Source of the DNA: Opitutales bacterium
Lineage (GTDB): Bacteria > Verrucomicrobiota > Verrucomicrobiia > Opitutales > Oceanipulchritudinaceae
NCBI GenBank assembly: GCA_020831525.1
Contig: JAFIGH010000005.1
Location: 41,571-105,570, forward strand
Direction of reading: 5' to 3'
Length of the DNA: 64,000 nt
Shown here: in pieces, positions 46,399-56,170 of the stretch
Layout: each line of letters begins with the position of its first letter
How positions within the stretch are numbered: the first letter of the stretch is position 1
The notes under the pieces: generated by a model
What the model saw: only the letters and a program-made list of their open reading frames with translations
The model's database searches: none
What the model was told of the DNA's origin: nothing
Translations under genes and position numbers: made by a program

Positions 46399-47562
46399 GT
46401 GGAACGGATCGAACGACTCACCAGTATCCGCGGATTCGCGGCGTTGTTTGTCTTTGCCTTCCACTGCGAGATTTCCATCGGCGGTTTCGAGTTGTCCCCG
46501 TGGACCGGCGCCCTCGGGAAAGGCTATCTCGGCGTGGATTTTTTCTTCATTCTCAGTGGCTTCATACTCGCCCATGTCTACGGGGAACGGTTTGAGCGGG
46601 GGGAGGGGCGGTACGGGCGCTACCTGAGGAACCGGCTTGCGCGTTTTTATCCACTTCACATCGCAACGCTGCTTCCCGCCGTTCCTATGATCTGGATCCA
46701 TTACGGGTATGGGCGGGACGGAGTTTTCGACGCCACGGTTTCCTCCCTTTTCGGAAATCTGTTCATGGTCCACGCCTGGGGTATCTTCGACCGTCTGTCA
46801 TGGAACTTCGTTTCGTGGAGCATCAGCGCGGAGTGGTTTGCTTACCTGCTCTTCCCCGTTTTGCTGGCATGCACCCGGTTTGCGAAGGGGCGGCCGTTTT
46901 TTGCGCTGGGGGCGGCTTTCGCGCTTCTCGCACTGTTCGGGTGGATTGTCGCACGGCTCACCGGTCCCGGTATTCTGGTCGGGGGGGTCACTCTTTCCAG
47001 TTCACCCCATCCCGACCGTCCCTTCGATATCACCTACGACTTTGCGCTTGTCCGGGTGACACTTGAGTTTACCGCGGGCGTACTCCTCTACCGTGCCTAC
47101 GCCGTGTGGCGGGACCGGGGATGGGGCCGCCGCGCGAGCGGCCTTACATGGCTTGGCGCGGTCGCCCTCGCGGCCCTTCTGCACTTTCCATGGCCGGGTC
47201 CGCCGGTCGTCCATGACACGCTCGTTGTTATCCTTGTGGCGGGACTGCTGCTCACGCTTGCCCTTGCCCAAGGTTCCGCCCAGCGATTCTGCGAATGGCG
47301 GCCCTTCATCTACCTCGGTGAAATCTCATATGCCATTTATATGGTTCACGGTGTCGGTCTGGTGGCGATCTTCTTCCTTTGGGATCTTGGATTGCCCGGA
47401 CCGGGACGCATGGTCACCGGTCTAGCCTATACCGGGGTCTTCTTCACGGCCACTCTTGTCGGTGCCGTTTTCCTCTATGAATGCCTCGAAAAGCCGGCCC
47501 GCGCATGGTTGCGTGGACGTTCGGAAGAGCAGGGGCGGGGGAAGGAAATCGCATCGCAATGA
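46399..47562 (+). CDS. Acyltransferase family 3 (OafA-like) membrane protein
   Basis: A 387-aa membrane acyltransferase: LTSIRGFAALFVFAFH with the conserved Arg and His, then GVDFFFILSGFIL, RNRLARFYPLHI and about ten membrane segments. Such proteins acylate (often acetylate) sugars of exported glycans. The start is a GTG with a weak ribosome site. It is the last gene of the + strand run that began at 42891. Confidence 0.9.
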   Translation: MERIERLTSIRGFAALFVFAFHCEISIGGFELSPWTGALGKGYLGVDFFFILSGFILAHVYGERFERGEGRYGRYLRNRLARFYPLHIATLLPAVPMIWIHYGYGRDGVFDATVSSLFGNLFMVHAWGIFDRLSWNFVSWSISAEWFAYLLFPVLLACTRFAKGRPFFALGAAFALLALFGWIVARLTGPGILVGGVTLSSSPHPDRPFDITYDFALVRVTLEFTAGVLLYRAYAVWRDRGWGRRASGLTWLGAVALAALLHFPWPGPPVVHDTLVVILVAGLLLTLALAQGSAQRFCEWRPFIYLGEISYAIYMVHGVGLVAIFFLWDLGLPGPGRMVTGLAYTGVFFTATLVGAVFLYECLEKPARAWLRGRSEEQGRGKEIASQ

Positions 47563-47660
47563 ACGTGGTACGGATGTAATTGTGGTGCGGCCTCTTCAGC
47601 GGAGCTTCCGGACGTTGGTGCGGAGGTCTTGGTCGTCTCCTTTCTGGCGGATAACGGTGT

Positions 47661-50036
47661 TTACGGGCTTCTGGAATCCCCGGACTCCGCTGGTTGCTTT
47701 ACAGCAACCACGAGGAGCGGGCGCTCCTCCGGATTTCCGGCGGCGGACCCGGCGAAGCGTGCTAGAGCGTTAGACCGAAGCCCGTCTCTCCGCGGGACGA
47801 TAATGAGCTGAAGGGGGCGGTTTTGGCGGTGCGCGCGGCGGGCGGCTTCGGCGAGCGCTGCCGACCCGGAGTAGATCACCTGTTTGCCCGGACCGGCTCC
47901 GTTGCTGTCAATCGTTGCCGTAGCGAGTGGGTTACCGCGGTCGAAGTCGCCCCCCGGTAGTTTCCACGGGCGGTCCTCCGCGAAGTGATGCCATGTCGCT
48001 GCCGCGGGGACGAGGCGGTTCGCAGGATCATTCGCCGGAGTAAGTTTGTATAAGTCGATCGTTATACTGTCCGCCCCTCCCGGGGTGACCGTAAGGTAGA
48101 GCGCAACGCCGTCTATAAGAGCGTTCGGACTGGTTTCCGAGCTTATGTCGAAGGAGAAAACCGCCCGCATTTCCCCGGCGTGGCGTGCGGGATGGGTGCC
48201 GACGAGAAGGTTGTTGTCCCCATGGGCGGTGTCGGGTCGTCCCTCCCGTATGTAGGCATCTGCATGGGCGCGGGGAGCGGATTCCCCGCTGCGGACGAAA
48301 GTGACGCTTCTGCCTTCGTCCAAGGCGGGGATCTTCACGGCAACCGGGGACGTCCAGTCCGACGTCCCGAATACATTGACGGACCGCAGGCGGTAGCGGA
48401 TTCCGGCTCCGCGCGGGGATGTTGCATCGTGGTAACTTCGTACCCCGGCACCCGCCGATGCGAGGGGTTCCCATTCACCCTGCGCATCCATTCGTTCAAG
48501 TTCGAAGTCTGCCTTGTCGTCGTGTGAAAACGACCACGCGACCTTCACCGCGCCCGCATCTGTGGCGGGGGGCGCGGCCCTGAGTTGCACGGGTGTCGGC
48601 GGAGGCTCGCCGTTGTGCACCGTGAGCGACACCGCGGGACTCTCCACACCGTTGCTGTCAACGACAACGAGGGAGACGGGAAAGTGCCCGAAAGCGGAAA
48701 ATTCGTGCCGGACCTGCGGGTTTTCGGTTGTCCGGGCGGTTCCGTCGCCAAAGTCCCAGCGGTATTCAGTGATCGATCCGTTGGCGGCGGCGGAGGCGGA
48801 GGCGTCAAAGGTGCCGTCGGATCGTCGCTCAAAGCGGGCGCGCGGCGGGGTGTTGACCGGTGTTTCTGTGCCGCCGGTCAGTTTGTAGAGAGCCCGGCCC
48901 ATGGCTTCGCCCCATTGCCGGAAGCCGCCGACGGTCATGAACTCCCCGCGGCTGTCGCGGTGGTGCGCGGTTTCCGGTGTCGCGGCGATGAAGTCGTCGT
49001 CGGTGCGCAGGTGTACGGCGGCGAAGTTGCGCGCAAGGTGCGTTGTCTCCGGATCTGGGTCGTGGGAGACGACGCGGTTGCTGTGCCAGTTGGCGTCGCC
49101 TGCCTCACGGATGCCATCCTGAAAGAACTCCGCGAAGTCGCTCCACGGCGGATCGGGGGTGGAGATGTACCAATGCGGTCCGTGGTTGTAGAGCGGACTG
49201 TGGGAATCGATCAAGGCGAGAAAGTTGTGCGTTTTCCGCAGTTGAAGCATGCGCGTGCGCGCTTCCCGCACAGCGTTCCACGGCGGCGACTCCATGTGCC
49301 ACACCCGGTTGAAATCATTGGGCTGATCCTTCCCGCTCATGCCGCGGAAGACGTTGTCGACATCCATCACGGGAATGGCGTAGGCGATGACGCTCCGGCG
49401 GAATTCACGCGCCGCCGGATCGTCCGAGGCCATCCACTCGGCGAATCCCTCGACTACATAGCTCGACGGGCTCTCGAAAGCGTGCTGACGGCCCATCATC
49501 CAGACGATGCGCTTACCGTCGTCCGGCGTGGCGGGGTCGGTGATGCGCAGGAGGGGCACTTCGCGTCCGCCCTCGCTCACGGCCAGTGCCGACCTCTCGA
49601 CGGCGGCGAGTTCGCCCATGCGGTCCGCGAATGCGACGGCACGGGCGTACGGATAGGGTATGGAGGGCGCGATGTAGACGGACGGCTCGATAAAACGAAA
49701 GCGAAGACCGTCATTTCCGGGTTCGGGGAAACGATGCCAGTTTTCTCCGTCGTAGCTGTAGACGCAGTGGACATTAACACGGGGGGTGTGGTCGATTGTG
49801 ATCCACTCACCGGGGATGATTCCGTCGATGCGGAAGTGCCAGTGGCGCATCCCTCCGATGTGCGTATGATTGTCAGGGGGGAGGGTCGTGCGGATGATCC
49901 GGCGCTCTTGGTCGATGGAGCGCACGGCCACTCTGCCGTTGTCGAAATCGGCGCTTACAGAGAGGGTTCCCGCCGTCGTGTACGGGGCGAACAGTGCGAT
50001 GAGGGCAGTGCATACGAGAGTGCGCGTGACTGGCAT
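47661..50036 (-). CDS. Secreted M14 zinc carboxypeptidase with PKD and C-terminal repeat domains
   Basis: A 791-aa exported protein with a signal peptide (MPVTRTLVCTALIALFAPYTTA). An N-terminal domain like that of cytosolic-carboxypeptidase-type M14 enzymes precedes the catalytic domain. The zinc ligands are His185 and Glu188 (RQHAFESPSSY) and His279 (LIDSHSPLY). NDFNRVW (241-247) is the substrate-carboxylate region. A PKD domain (WDFGDGTARTTENP), a fibronectin III-like domain and a DNRLRE-type domain follow. It cleaves C-terminal residues from peptides outside the cell. Why it sits in a glycan locus is unknown. Confidence 0.85.
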   Translation of the reverse strand: MPVTRTLVCTALIALFAPYTTAGTLSVSADFDNGRVAVRSIDQERRIIRTTLPPDNHTHIGGMRHWHFRIDGIIPGEWITIDHTPRVNVHCVYSYDGENWHRFPEPGNDGLRFRFIEPSVYIAPSIPYPYARAVAFADRMGELAAVERSALAVSEGGREVPLLRITDPATPDDGKRIVWMMGRQHAFESPSSYVVEGFAEWMASDDPAAREFRRSVIAYAIPVMDVDNVFRGMSGKDQPNDFNRVWHMESPPWNAVREARTRMLQLRKTHNFLALIDSHSPLYNHGPHWYISTPDPPWSDFAEFFQDGIREAGDANWHSNRVVSHDPDPETTHLARNFAAVHLRTDDDFIAATPETAHHRDSRGEFMTVGGFRQWGEAMGRALYKLTGGTETPVNTPPRARFERRSDGTFDASASAAANGSITEYRWDFGDGTARTTENPQVRHEFSAFGHFPVSLVVVDSNGVESPAVSLTVHNGEPPPTPVQLRAAPPATDAGAVKVAWSFSHDDKADFELERMDAQGEWEPLASAGAGVRSYHDATSPRGAGIRYRLRSVNVFGTSDWTSPVAVKIPALDEGRSVTFVRSGESAPRAHADAYIREGRPDTAHGDNNLLVGTHPARHAGEMRAVFSFDISSETSPNALIDGVALYLTVTPGGADSITIDLYKLTPANDPANRLVPAAATWHHFAEDRPWKLPGGDFDRGNPLATATIDSNGAGPGKQVIYSGSAALAEAARRAHRQNRPLQLIIVPRRDGLRSNALARFAGSAAGNPEERPLLVVAVKQPAESGDSRSP

Positions 50037-50045
50037 GGGTTTGCT

Positions 50046-51278
50046 CTACTGTTCCCGTCCGAGCCCGGCGGTCTTCTTGAGGCGGGTGCGCAGTCCCGCG
50101 CGCATACGCAGTGCGGCGAAACGGACGCGGACGGCTTGCGCGGCGCTGAGCGCACCCGGTCCGTAGCGATGGTAAACCCGCAGACGTCTATCTAACGCGC
50201 GCACCCATGATTCGTTGCGCTTGCCCGCAGCAACCGCGTCGCGGAGAATGTGCCGGAACTCGGAATACTGGGTGTCGTTCTTGATGTCGACGGTGCGTAT
50301 CATGGCATCTGTCACTTTGTTTGGAAAACACGGAGCCGGGTCGACGCCCGCAAGCCGGAAGTTCAGCGCCGTGCGGATGCACTTTTCGCACACGCCGCAG
50401 TTGCGGTCGTGGAGGGCACCCTCCCAGCAGAAACGCAGCGAAGTTAGAATCTCCGGGTGTCGGGCGAGATAGGCGACCTTTTCGTTGCGGCTGAACTCGC
50501 CGCCGTCGTTTTCGAGGTGAAATTGACCGCTGCTGAGCAGTCGGTCGGTAAGCGCGTTCGAGCCGTTGACTCGGAAGTTGTAGTATTCGTCGCCGCTGGC
50601 CAGAATGCCCGAACACCCATGATCGGACAAGAAATGAAGAGCGGATGCGAATGTCGTGCCGAAGAAATCCATCCAGCAAATCCCCCCGGAACTGAGCAAA
50701 AAACGGTGGTTTGTGGCGACCGCGCGAACGGGGATTCCCATGGGCTCCAGTGCGCGACGGGCGGACCTCAGGCAGCGGTCGAAAGCGGGCTCGTCCTCCA
50801 ACGGAATATCGGTGCCGTGAACGAGAACGCCCCCGGCGATCTTGCGGTTCCGCCGACCGTTCGCGCCGGAGTGGTGACGGAGAAGCGAAAAAGTGGCGTC
50901 CACGCCTCCGGAAAAGGCAAGGAGGGCCGTTTTGGAGGTCGCTGGTTCCGCCGGGGGCGTCTCGCGGTCGCACGAGCAGGAGACGGGCCGGTAGCGGTCG
51001 GGTCTCCAGAAATTCCAGATACGCGAGAATTCTTCGAGGTTCTCAAGGAGGGCGGGGCAGCACTCGCCGTGGATATGTAAGTGACGCCCGTGTGTCATGG
51101 CTGCGAATACGAGGGCGACGGCGGCGGTGTTGCCTGCGGCGCGTGGACTGATCGACGGCAGACCCGAACACCGGTAGAACAGCTCTTCTTCACCGGTGCC
51201 GGGATCGAAGCGAACGGAGAGCGTTGTGCCGCCAGCTTCGCCGGTGACACCGGGGTGTGCTGCGAGGGTTTTGTGCAT
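50046..51278 (-). CDS. QueC-like ATP-pyrophosphatase
   Basis: A 410-aa protein with a PP-loop SGGVDAT at 123-129 and a QueC-like cysteine set Cys284, Cys294, Cys297, Cys300 (NCGVCEKC), the zinc site of 7-cyano-7-deazaguanine synthases. QueC itself is about 230 aa. This protein has an extra ~110-residue N-terminal domain and a ~100-residue C-terminal tail. No other queuosine genes are near. It starts 9 bp upstream of the M14 peptidase gene side by side on the same strand. The ATG at 51278 is preferred over a TTG at 51317. Likely role: ATP-dependent activation of a carboxylate or carbonyl in modification of the glycan or a peptide (inference). Confidence 0.75.
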   Translation of the reverse strand: MHKTLAAHPGVTGEAGGTTLSVRFDPGTGEEELFYRCSGLPSISPRAAGNTAAVALVFAAMTHGRHLHIHGECCPALLENLEEFSRIWNFWRPDRYRPVSCSCDRETPPAEPATSKTALLAFSGGVDATFSLLRHHSGANGRRNRKIAGGVLVHGTDIPLEDEPAFDRCLRSARRALEPMGIPVRAVATNHRFLLSSGGICWMDFFGTTFASALHFLSDHGCSGILASGDEYYNFRVNGSNALTDRLLSSGQFHLENDGGEFSRNEKVAYLARHPEILTSLRFCWEGALHDRNCGVCEKCIRTALNFRLAGVDPAPCFPNKVTDAMIRTVDIKNDTQYSEFRHILRDAVAAGKRNESWVRALDRRLRVYHRYGPGALSAAQAVRVRFAALRMRAGLRTRLKKTAGLGREQ

Positions 51279-51465
51279 AGGAAATCTTCCGTCCGGAGGC
51301 CAAGTTGCGACAGTCAATACAGGCGGACGGAATCGTCAGGATAATGTAGATCAATTCGGCTCGGAGGTAAAGCCCGGAGTCTTTTTTCGACGTGGCAGAG
51401 GTAAATGGCCTTGCCGTGGATGCGCGAACCGCCGTACGCAATTCGGTTGTAACTGTGTTCTTCCC

Positions 51466-52362
51466 ATGTGCGCTGATTCCACAAGTTCCCGACGGCCCCG
51501 TGTCGCTGTGATCGTCATCAACCGAGACCGCCCGGATCTGACGGACAAGGTGGTCGACCAAGTGCGGAATATGGGGCAAGGCTTGGAGACGCGGCTTTTT
51601 GTCGTCGAGTGCGGCAGCCGCCCGCAGGGCCGAAGCCGCCATATGACGCACTGGTTCCGCGACCGGAATTACAAGGGACGCTATTTCGGGTTCAACAAAG
51701 GGCTGGAATTTGCCCGTGCGGAAGGCGAGTGGGATTATTTCTGGTTCGTCGTCAACGACATCTACTTCCCGAAGGGCGAGGACACCCTGCGCGTTCTATA
51801 CGATCAGATTGCGACCGAGCCGCGTATGGCGCTCATCGGTCCGGGAGAGCCGGAAGCCGATGATTATCAGGGCTGCCACCCCAAGCCGGGCCGCAAGTGG
51901 CACAAGGCGGCGACCGTGCACGGGCTGGCGTGGCTCATGCGGCGCGAGGCCATCGACGAAGTGGGTTACTGCAACCCAAAGTTCCACTACTCGCAGGGCG
52001 CGGGTTCGGAGCTTTCCTATCTCCTCTATAAAAACGGCTGGTTCATGGCGTATTCGGACGTCGCCACGGTTTTCCACGATCAGAGCGGCAGCACCTACGG
52101 CAAGGTGACGAAGATCTCCCGCCATGAATACCACCGCCGTGCGCGCAAGTTTGCCTCGCGCTATCTGGCGAAGCACTACGGAGAAAACTGGGACGAGCTG
52201 TTCGCCTCTGTTCTTCCGCCCGATGTGGAAGACAACACTTTTCCATGGCAGAAAGAGGTATGGAACCGTGCGCTCCCTCGGGGAAAGCGCTTTCCCGCTC
52301 TCTGGAAGGCGGGCAGCTGGATCAAGCGCCATGTCTTCCGTCTGAAACCCCGCAGCGTCTGA
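51466..52362 (+). CDS. Glycosyltransferase family 2-like protein
   Basis: A 298-aa protein starting PRVAVIVINRDRPDLTDKVV, with YFGFNKGLEFARAEGEWDYFWFVVNDIYFP around the metal site (here VND, not a canonical DxD) and AWLMRREAIDEVGYC later. This is the layout of rhamnosyl/galactofuranosyl-type GT2 enzymes. It is followed one base later by a GT4 gene, so the two are co-transcribed. Confidence 0.82.
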   Translation: MCADSTSSRRPRVAVIVINRDRPDLTDKVVDQVRNMGQGLETRLFVVECGSRPQGRSRHMTHWFRDRNYKGRYFGFNKGLEFARAEGEWDYFWFVVNDIYFPKGEDTLRVLYDQIATEPRMALIGPGEPEADDYQGCHPKPGRKWHKAATVHGLAWLMRREAIDEVGYCNPKFHYSQGAGSELSYLLYKNGWFMAYSDVATVFHDQSGSTYGKVTKISRHEYHRRARKFASRYLAKHYGENWDELFASVLPPDVEDNTFPWQKEVWNRALPRGKRFPALWKAGSWIKRHVFRLKPRSV

Positions 52363-52363
52363 A

Positions 52364-53626
52364 ATGCGTGTTCTTCTCCTTTCGGCGTCCGACATAAGGG
52401 GCGGGGCGGCCAAGGTCGCCCATATCCTCGCGACGGGTTTGGCCGCCCGTGGCGTGGACGTTGAGCTGCACGCCACGCATTGTGTTTCCGGCAGCCCCTT
52501 TGTCCGCCCCGTCGAAGAAGCGGCGCGTCGGCGGAGCGACTTTACGGCGAAGCTGGCGCACCGTTTCGGCATGGACGGCTTGCGCTTGGATTCAGCCTTT
52601 CCCTTTTCGATGGGGGCGGAGTTTTTCCGGCGGTTCGATGTAATCCATATGCACGATCCGCCGGCTGGTTTTAATTTTTCGTCGCTCCCGTGGTTGGCCG
52701 GTCTGAGGCCGCTCGTTTGGACCCTCCACTGTATGCAGCCGTTCACGGGCGGATGCCTCTACAGTTATGATTGCGGACGCTTCACGGCCTATTGCGGCCG
52801 GTGTCCGCAGTTCGGGCGCTGGCCGTTGCATTGGATGCGCCGCGACGGGTCGCGGGGAGTAAATCTGTTGAAGCGTGCGGTTTTTTCGCTGACAGATTTT
52901 GTGCCGGTGGGGGTGTCCAACTACATCCTGCGTGAGGCGCAACGCGGGATGCTCGCACGCCATGCCGGCGTCGTCGTTCCGAACCCGGTCGATCTCAATG
53001 CCCTGCGGCCGGCGGACAAACGGGCGGCGAAAGCGGCGCTGGGCATTCCTCCCGACCGTTTTACAATCCTCTTTGCCGTGGCGGGCAACCTTCAGGACAC
53101 GCGCAAAGGGTTGGATACAATCCTTGAAGCCTTGCCCCGTTTACGGGCGCAGCGCCCCTTTTTGATTCCGACCGGAGTGACCGAGCCGGACGAGGCGTTC
53201 GTCGTGGCCATGCGCGGTTTCGACGGTCTTGCGCCGCGGCACTTGCAGGGAGACGCCGAGCTTGCCGCGCATTATCAGGCAGCGGACGTCGTCTGGCATC
53301 CCACCCGCGCGGACACCAGCACGATGGTCGGCCTTGAGGCCATGGCCTGCGGCACGCCCGTCATAGCCGCCGCCGTTGGCGGGGTGTCGGAGATCGTGCG
53401 CGACGGTGTGAACGGGGTGCTCGTGCCGCCCTCCTCCCCGCGCTCGCTCGCGGAGGCGACACAACGGCTGATTTCAGACCATTCGTCCTTGCGGGAGCTG
53501 GGTGCGGAGGGTCGGCGATGGGTGGCGGCCCGCCACGGGATTTCGCCTTTTATCAACCGGCATATCCGGCTGTACGAGAGGCTTTCCACGAACGGAACGG
53601 GGAACAAGATCCCTCCGGCGATCTAG
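52364..53626 (+). CDS. Glycosyltransferase family 4
   Basis: A 420-aa GT-B enzyme: MRVLLLSASDIRGGAAKVA at the start, a Cys-rich loop (GGCLYSYDCGRFTAYCGRCP) typical of WcaC/WfcD-like transferases, and the donor site HPTRADTSTMVGLEAMACG with its EX7E glutamates. It ends by overlapping the convergent GT4 gene by four bases. It likely adds one sugar of the repeat unit. Confidence 0.9.
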   Translation: MRVLLLSASDIRGGAAKVAHILATGLAARGVDVELHATHCVSGSPFVRPVEEAARRRSDFTAKLAHRFGMDGLRLDSAFPFSMGAEFFRRFDVIHMHDPPAGFNFSSLPWLAGLRPLVWTLHCMQPFTGGCLYSYDCGRFTAYCGRCPQFGRWPLHWMRRDGSRGVNLLKRAVFSLTDFVPVGVSNYILREAQRGMLARHAGVVVPNPVDLNALRPADKRAAKAALGIPPDRFTILFAVAGNLQDTRKGLDTILEALPRLRAQRPFLIPTGVTEPDEAFVVAMRGFDGLAPRHLQGDAELAAHYQAADVVWHPTRADTSTMVGLEAMACGTPVIAAAVGGVSEIVRDGVNGVLVPPSSPRSLAEATQRLISDHSSLRELGAEGRRWVAARHGISPFINRHIRLYERLSTNGTGNKIPPAI

Positions 53627-54813
53627 GTGTCCGGTAGCGAGCGCAGGAGGTCTGCCGTCTGTGCGGCGAAGGAACTCCACGTGAGGCGGCGGTCCTGATC
53701 GTTCTTTGCGGCGAGCACGGCGCGGAGGTACACGTCGTTGTCGCGGAACGTGCGCTCGATGTAGTCGACCGCTCCGGTAAGGAAGGAATCGACCGGTAAC
53801 ACGCGGCCGTTTACGCCGTCGTGCACAACGGTGGAGTTGCCCCCGACATCGTTTGTGACGACGGGCAGGCCGAATGCGTTGGCCTCTGCGAAAACCATTG
53901 CCGCGCACTCCGCGAGGGTCGGCAAAACGAAGAAGTGCGACGTGCGCAATAATTCGAAAAGCCGCCTGCGTTCCTCTGCAACGCCCTTGCGCAGGAATCC
54001 GTGCGCCTTCACAAATGCGGGAACGGCAGCGGGCGGCGTGCAGCCGACGAGGTGGAGTGTTGTTTCGATGCCGCGGTTGTGCAGTTCCGCGGCAAGGCGG
54101 ACGGCTTCGTCGCCGCCCTTGCGTTCCCAGTCTACCCCGATCCAAAGCAGCGATAGCGCGGTGGGATCCCTTTGTGAGACGATTTCGGCCACTTCGCCAC
54201 GCGACGGCACGGGGTCGAGGTTCACGCCAAGGGGTATCACCCGGACCCGCGTAGGGGAAGCCCCGTAATCGTTGATCGCGCTTTGCGCGGCCCAGTCGGA
54301 AGAAAAGATCATTGCGTCGGCCCGTTTGACTGCTTTCGCCCAAAAGCGCTCGCCGCGGCGTACGGTGCGGGGGTGCAGTTTATTCAGGGCGGGATATAGC
54401 CGCCGCAGACTCGCGAACGTCGCGTCACTGAAGAAGACCCACGGATTGCCGCTATCCGCTTCGACCCATGGGTCCGGAAAGATACTGAATACGATTTCCC
54501 CGGGATTCACGCGGGCCATGGCCTCGCGGGCCGTGCTTTTCATGGCGGCGGGTTCATAGTGCGGCCAGATCCGGCGTGCGGGGTGGAGGAGGCGGTCGAT
54601 CCAGCGCAGCACCGGCGCCCGCCGCGGCGCGGATGGCGCACTGAGTGGAGAGACGGTCCGCACGTCAAGGCCCTCAACCCGCCGGAGGCACTGGCTCATA
54701 AAGAACGGAATCCCCGACCACGCGGAGACGTCTCCGGTGTCGTGCGCGCTGACCAGCGCGACCGGGATACGGCGGTCGGCGCGGGAATCTTCGGCGACCG
54801 CGCCTTCCGTCAT
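53623..54813 (-). CDS. Glycosyltransferase family 4
   Basis: A 396-aa GT-B enzyme: VSAHDTGDVSAWSGIPFFM, then LWIGVDWERKGGDEAVRLA and the donor site LPTLAECAAMVFAEANAFG. The ATG at 54813 overlaps the stop of the pyruvyl-transferase gene (ATGA). The longer frame to 54987 lies inside that gene and is rejected. It ends overlapping the convergent GT4 gene. Confidence 0.9.
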   Translation of the reverse strand: MTEGAVAEDSRADRRIPVALVSAHDTGDVSAWSGIPFFMSQCLRRVEGLDVRTVSPLSAPSAPRRAPVLRWIDRLLHPARRIWPHYEPAAMKSTAREAMARVNPGEIVFSIFPDPWVEADSGNPWVFFSDATFASLRRLYPALNKLHPRTVRRGERFWAKAVKRADAMIFSSDWAAQSAINDYGASPTRVRVIPLGVNLDPVPSRGEVAEIVSQRDPTALSLLWIGVDWERKGGDEAVRLAAELHNRGIETTLHLVGCTPPAAVPAFVKAHGFLRKGVAEERRRLFELLRTSHFFVLPTLAECAAMVFAEANAFGLPVVTNDVGGNSTVVHDGVNGRVLPVDSFLTGAVDYIERTFRDNDVYLRAVLAAKNDQDRRLTWSSFAAQTADLLRSLPDT

Positions 54814-55766
54814 TGCTTGTTGTCTCCCCGGTCGATGAACGTGATATTCGGGAAGCGGGCGCGCAGGGAGTGGGCGTGGATCTCTCCGTTCTTCCAGTAC
54901 TTGTTGGCTGATAGTTCGACCTGCTTGTTGAGGATCGCGCCGGAAATGGCGACATGCAGGCGGTCCGTGCGGATCTTCCGGAACCACGAGAGCAGCCCGA
55001 GGATACCAAAAACGGTCTTCCGCACGGCTTCCCGGTCGCGCATCGTGCTGTCGAAGTTAATGATGCGCGAAATGTCGTAATTTTCCCACGCAAATTCTTT
55101 TTTCGTGCGTTCCCGGTCTTCCCGGTAGCAAAGGATATCGTTCCAGCGTACCGCTTCGCCCCGTTTGCGGGCATGGCGCTTGCGGCGGAGTACGTTCACA
55201 TAACGACCGAACTGCCGGAACCGGGCACGCCGCACTTCGTTTTTGAACGCGGCGTCGCCGACCAGTGACAGGGCAAGGTCGTGGTCAAGGTGCACCGCAC
55301 CGATGCCCGGAAAACCTTTCACATACTCGTAGGAGCGCGGCTCCCGTGCGAAGACCGTGGTATTCTCTCCCAGCTTTGCCAGAAACTCCCCGTGACCGCT
55401 GATTGTGTGGGGGAGGATAACAAACCGCTCCACGCGGTCGTGGACCGTGGCGGGAACGCCTTCGCCCTCCGGGTAGAGCTCGACCAAATTTCCACCGCCG
55501 CCAAAAAAGAAGTGATCGCCGGGGAGCAGGGAACCGGGGTCACGGTCGTAAATTTTGTAGCGGACGCCGTGCTTGTCGAGGAGACGGAATGTCGCTTCGG
55601 CGATGATGGCGTCGCCTCCGTTCCCCGGGTTCGGGCAGTAGACGACGGACTGGCCGCGGTAGGAGCGCAATAGCTCGGAGACAGGATTCTCTGTTTTCGC
55701 CATTCCAGGGCCGCGCCCGGTCTCGTCGGTCGCGGTCGGCGCGGTTGTTTCTTGTCGGAGTTCCAT
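54810..55766 (-). CDS. Polysaccharide pyruvyl transferase family protein
   Basis: A 318-aa protein with the CsaB/WcaK-type features PNPGNGGDAIIAEATFRLL near the start, FFFGGGGNLVELYPEGEG and the conserved VILPHTISGHGE. These enzymes transfer pyruvate from phosphoenolpyruvate to sugars as ketals, or belong to related glycan-modifying enzymes. It is first in a two-gene leftward unit with the GT4 gene. Confidence 0.88.
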   Translation of the reverse strand: MELRQETTAPTATDETGRGPGMAKTENPVSELLRSYRGQSVVYCPNPGNGGDAIIAEATFRLLDKHGVRYKIYDRDPGSLLPGDHFFFGGGGNLVELYPEGEGVPATVHDRVERFVILPHTISGHGEFLAKLGENTTVFAREPRSYEYVKGFPGIGAVHLDHDLALSLVGDAAFKNEVRRARFRQFGRYVNVLRRKRHARKRGEAVRWNDILCYREDRERTKKEFAWENYDISRIINFDSTMRDREAVRKTVFGILGLLSWFRKIRTDRLHVAISGAILNKQVELSANKYWKNGEIHAHSLRARFPNITFIDRGDNKQ

Positions 55767-56170
55767 CTGAAGGTTTCGTGTGTATTGCCGGAAAGGGAAA
55801 GTTCACTCGTGACAGCGGTGAAGCGGGCAAACGGAGGGAGATTGATTCGCGAATCCGGTCGCCTTGTCAAGGCGGATGGCGGGCGGACGCTCTTTTTGCC
55901 TGGGTTAACGCCCGGAAGTGGCGCATAGTTGGCTGTCACGGCCACCCGATGTCTGTGGAAAGCCGGCTCGCGTTGGCGAGTCACTGGGTTCCTTCCGTGC
56001 CACGCTTTCATCCGGGCTCTGCTGCGGTTGTCCCCGGTTCGCTTGGTGGTGCAGAAAGCAGTGGACCTCAAATCAGTCTGAGGCGGTCGACTTCGGAGAG
56101 GAGGGGATTACGAAAGAATTTCGGTGTTGATGATTTATGATGAACATGAGAGTTTTGTGCATGTCACGAA
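55767..56170. other. 404-bp intergenic region, no gene seen
   Basis: This gap separates two divergent genes and should hold both promoters. GC drops sharply toward the right side, where the low-GC Mur-ligase gene begins. A TTGATG at about 56126 is a possible -35, but no convincing -10 was found. No ORF with family motifs is present. Confidence 0.5.
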
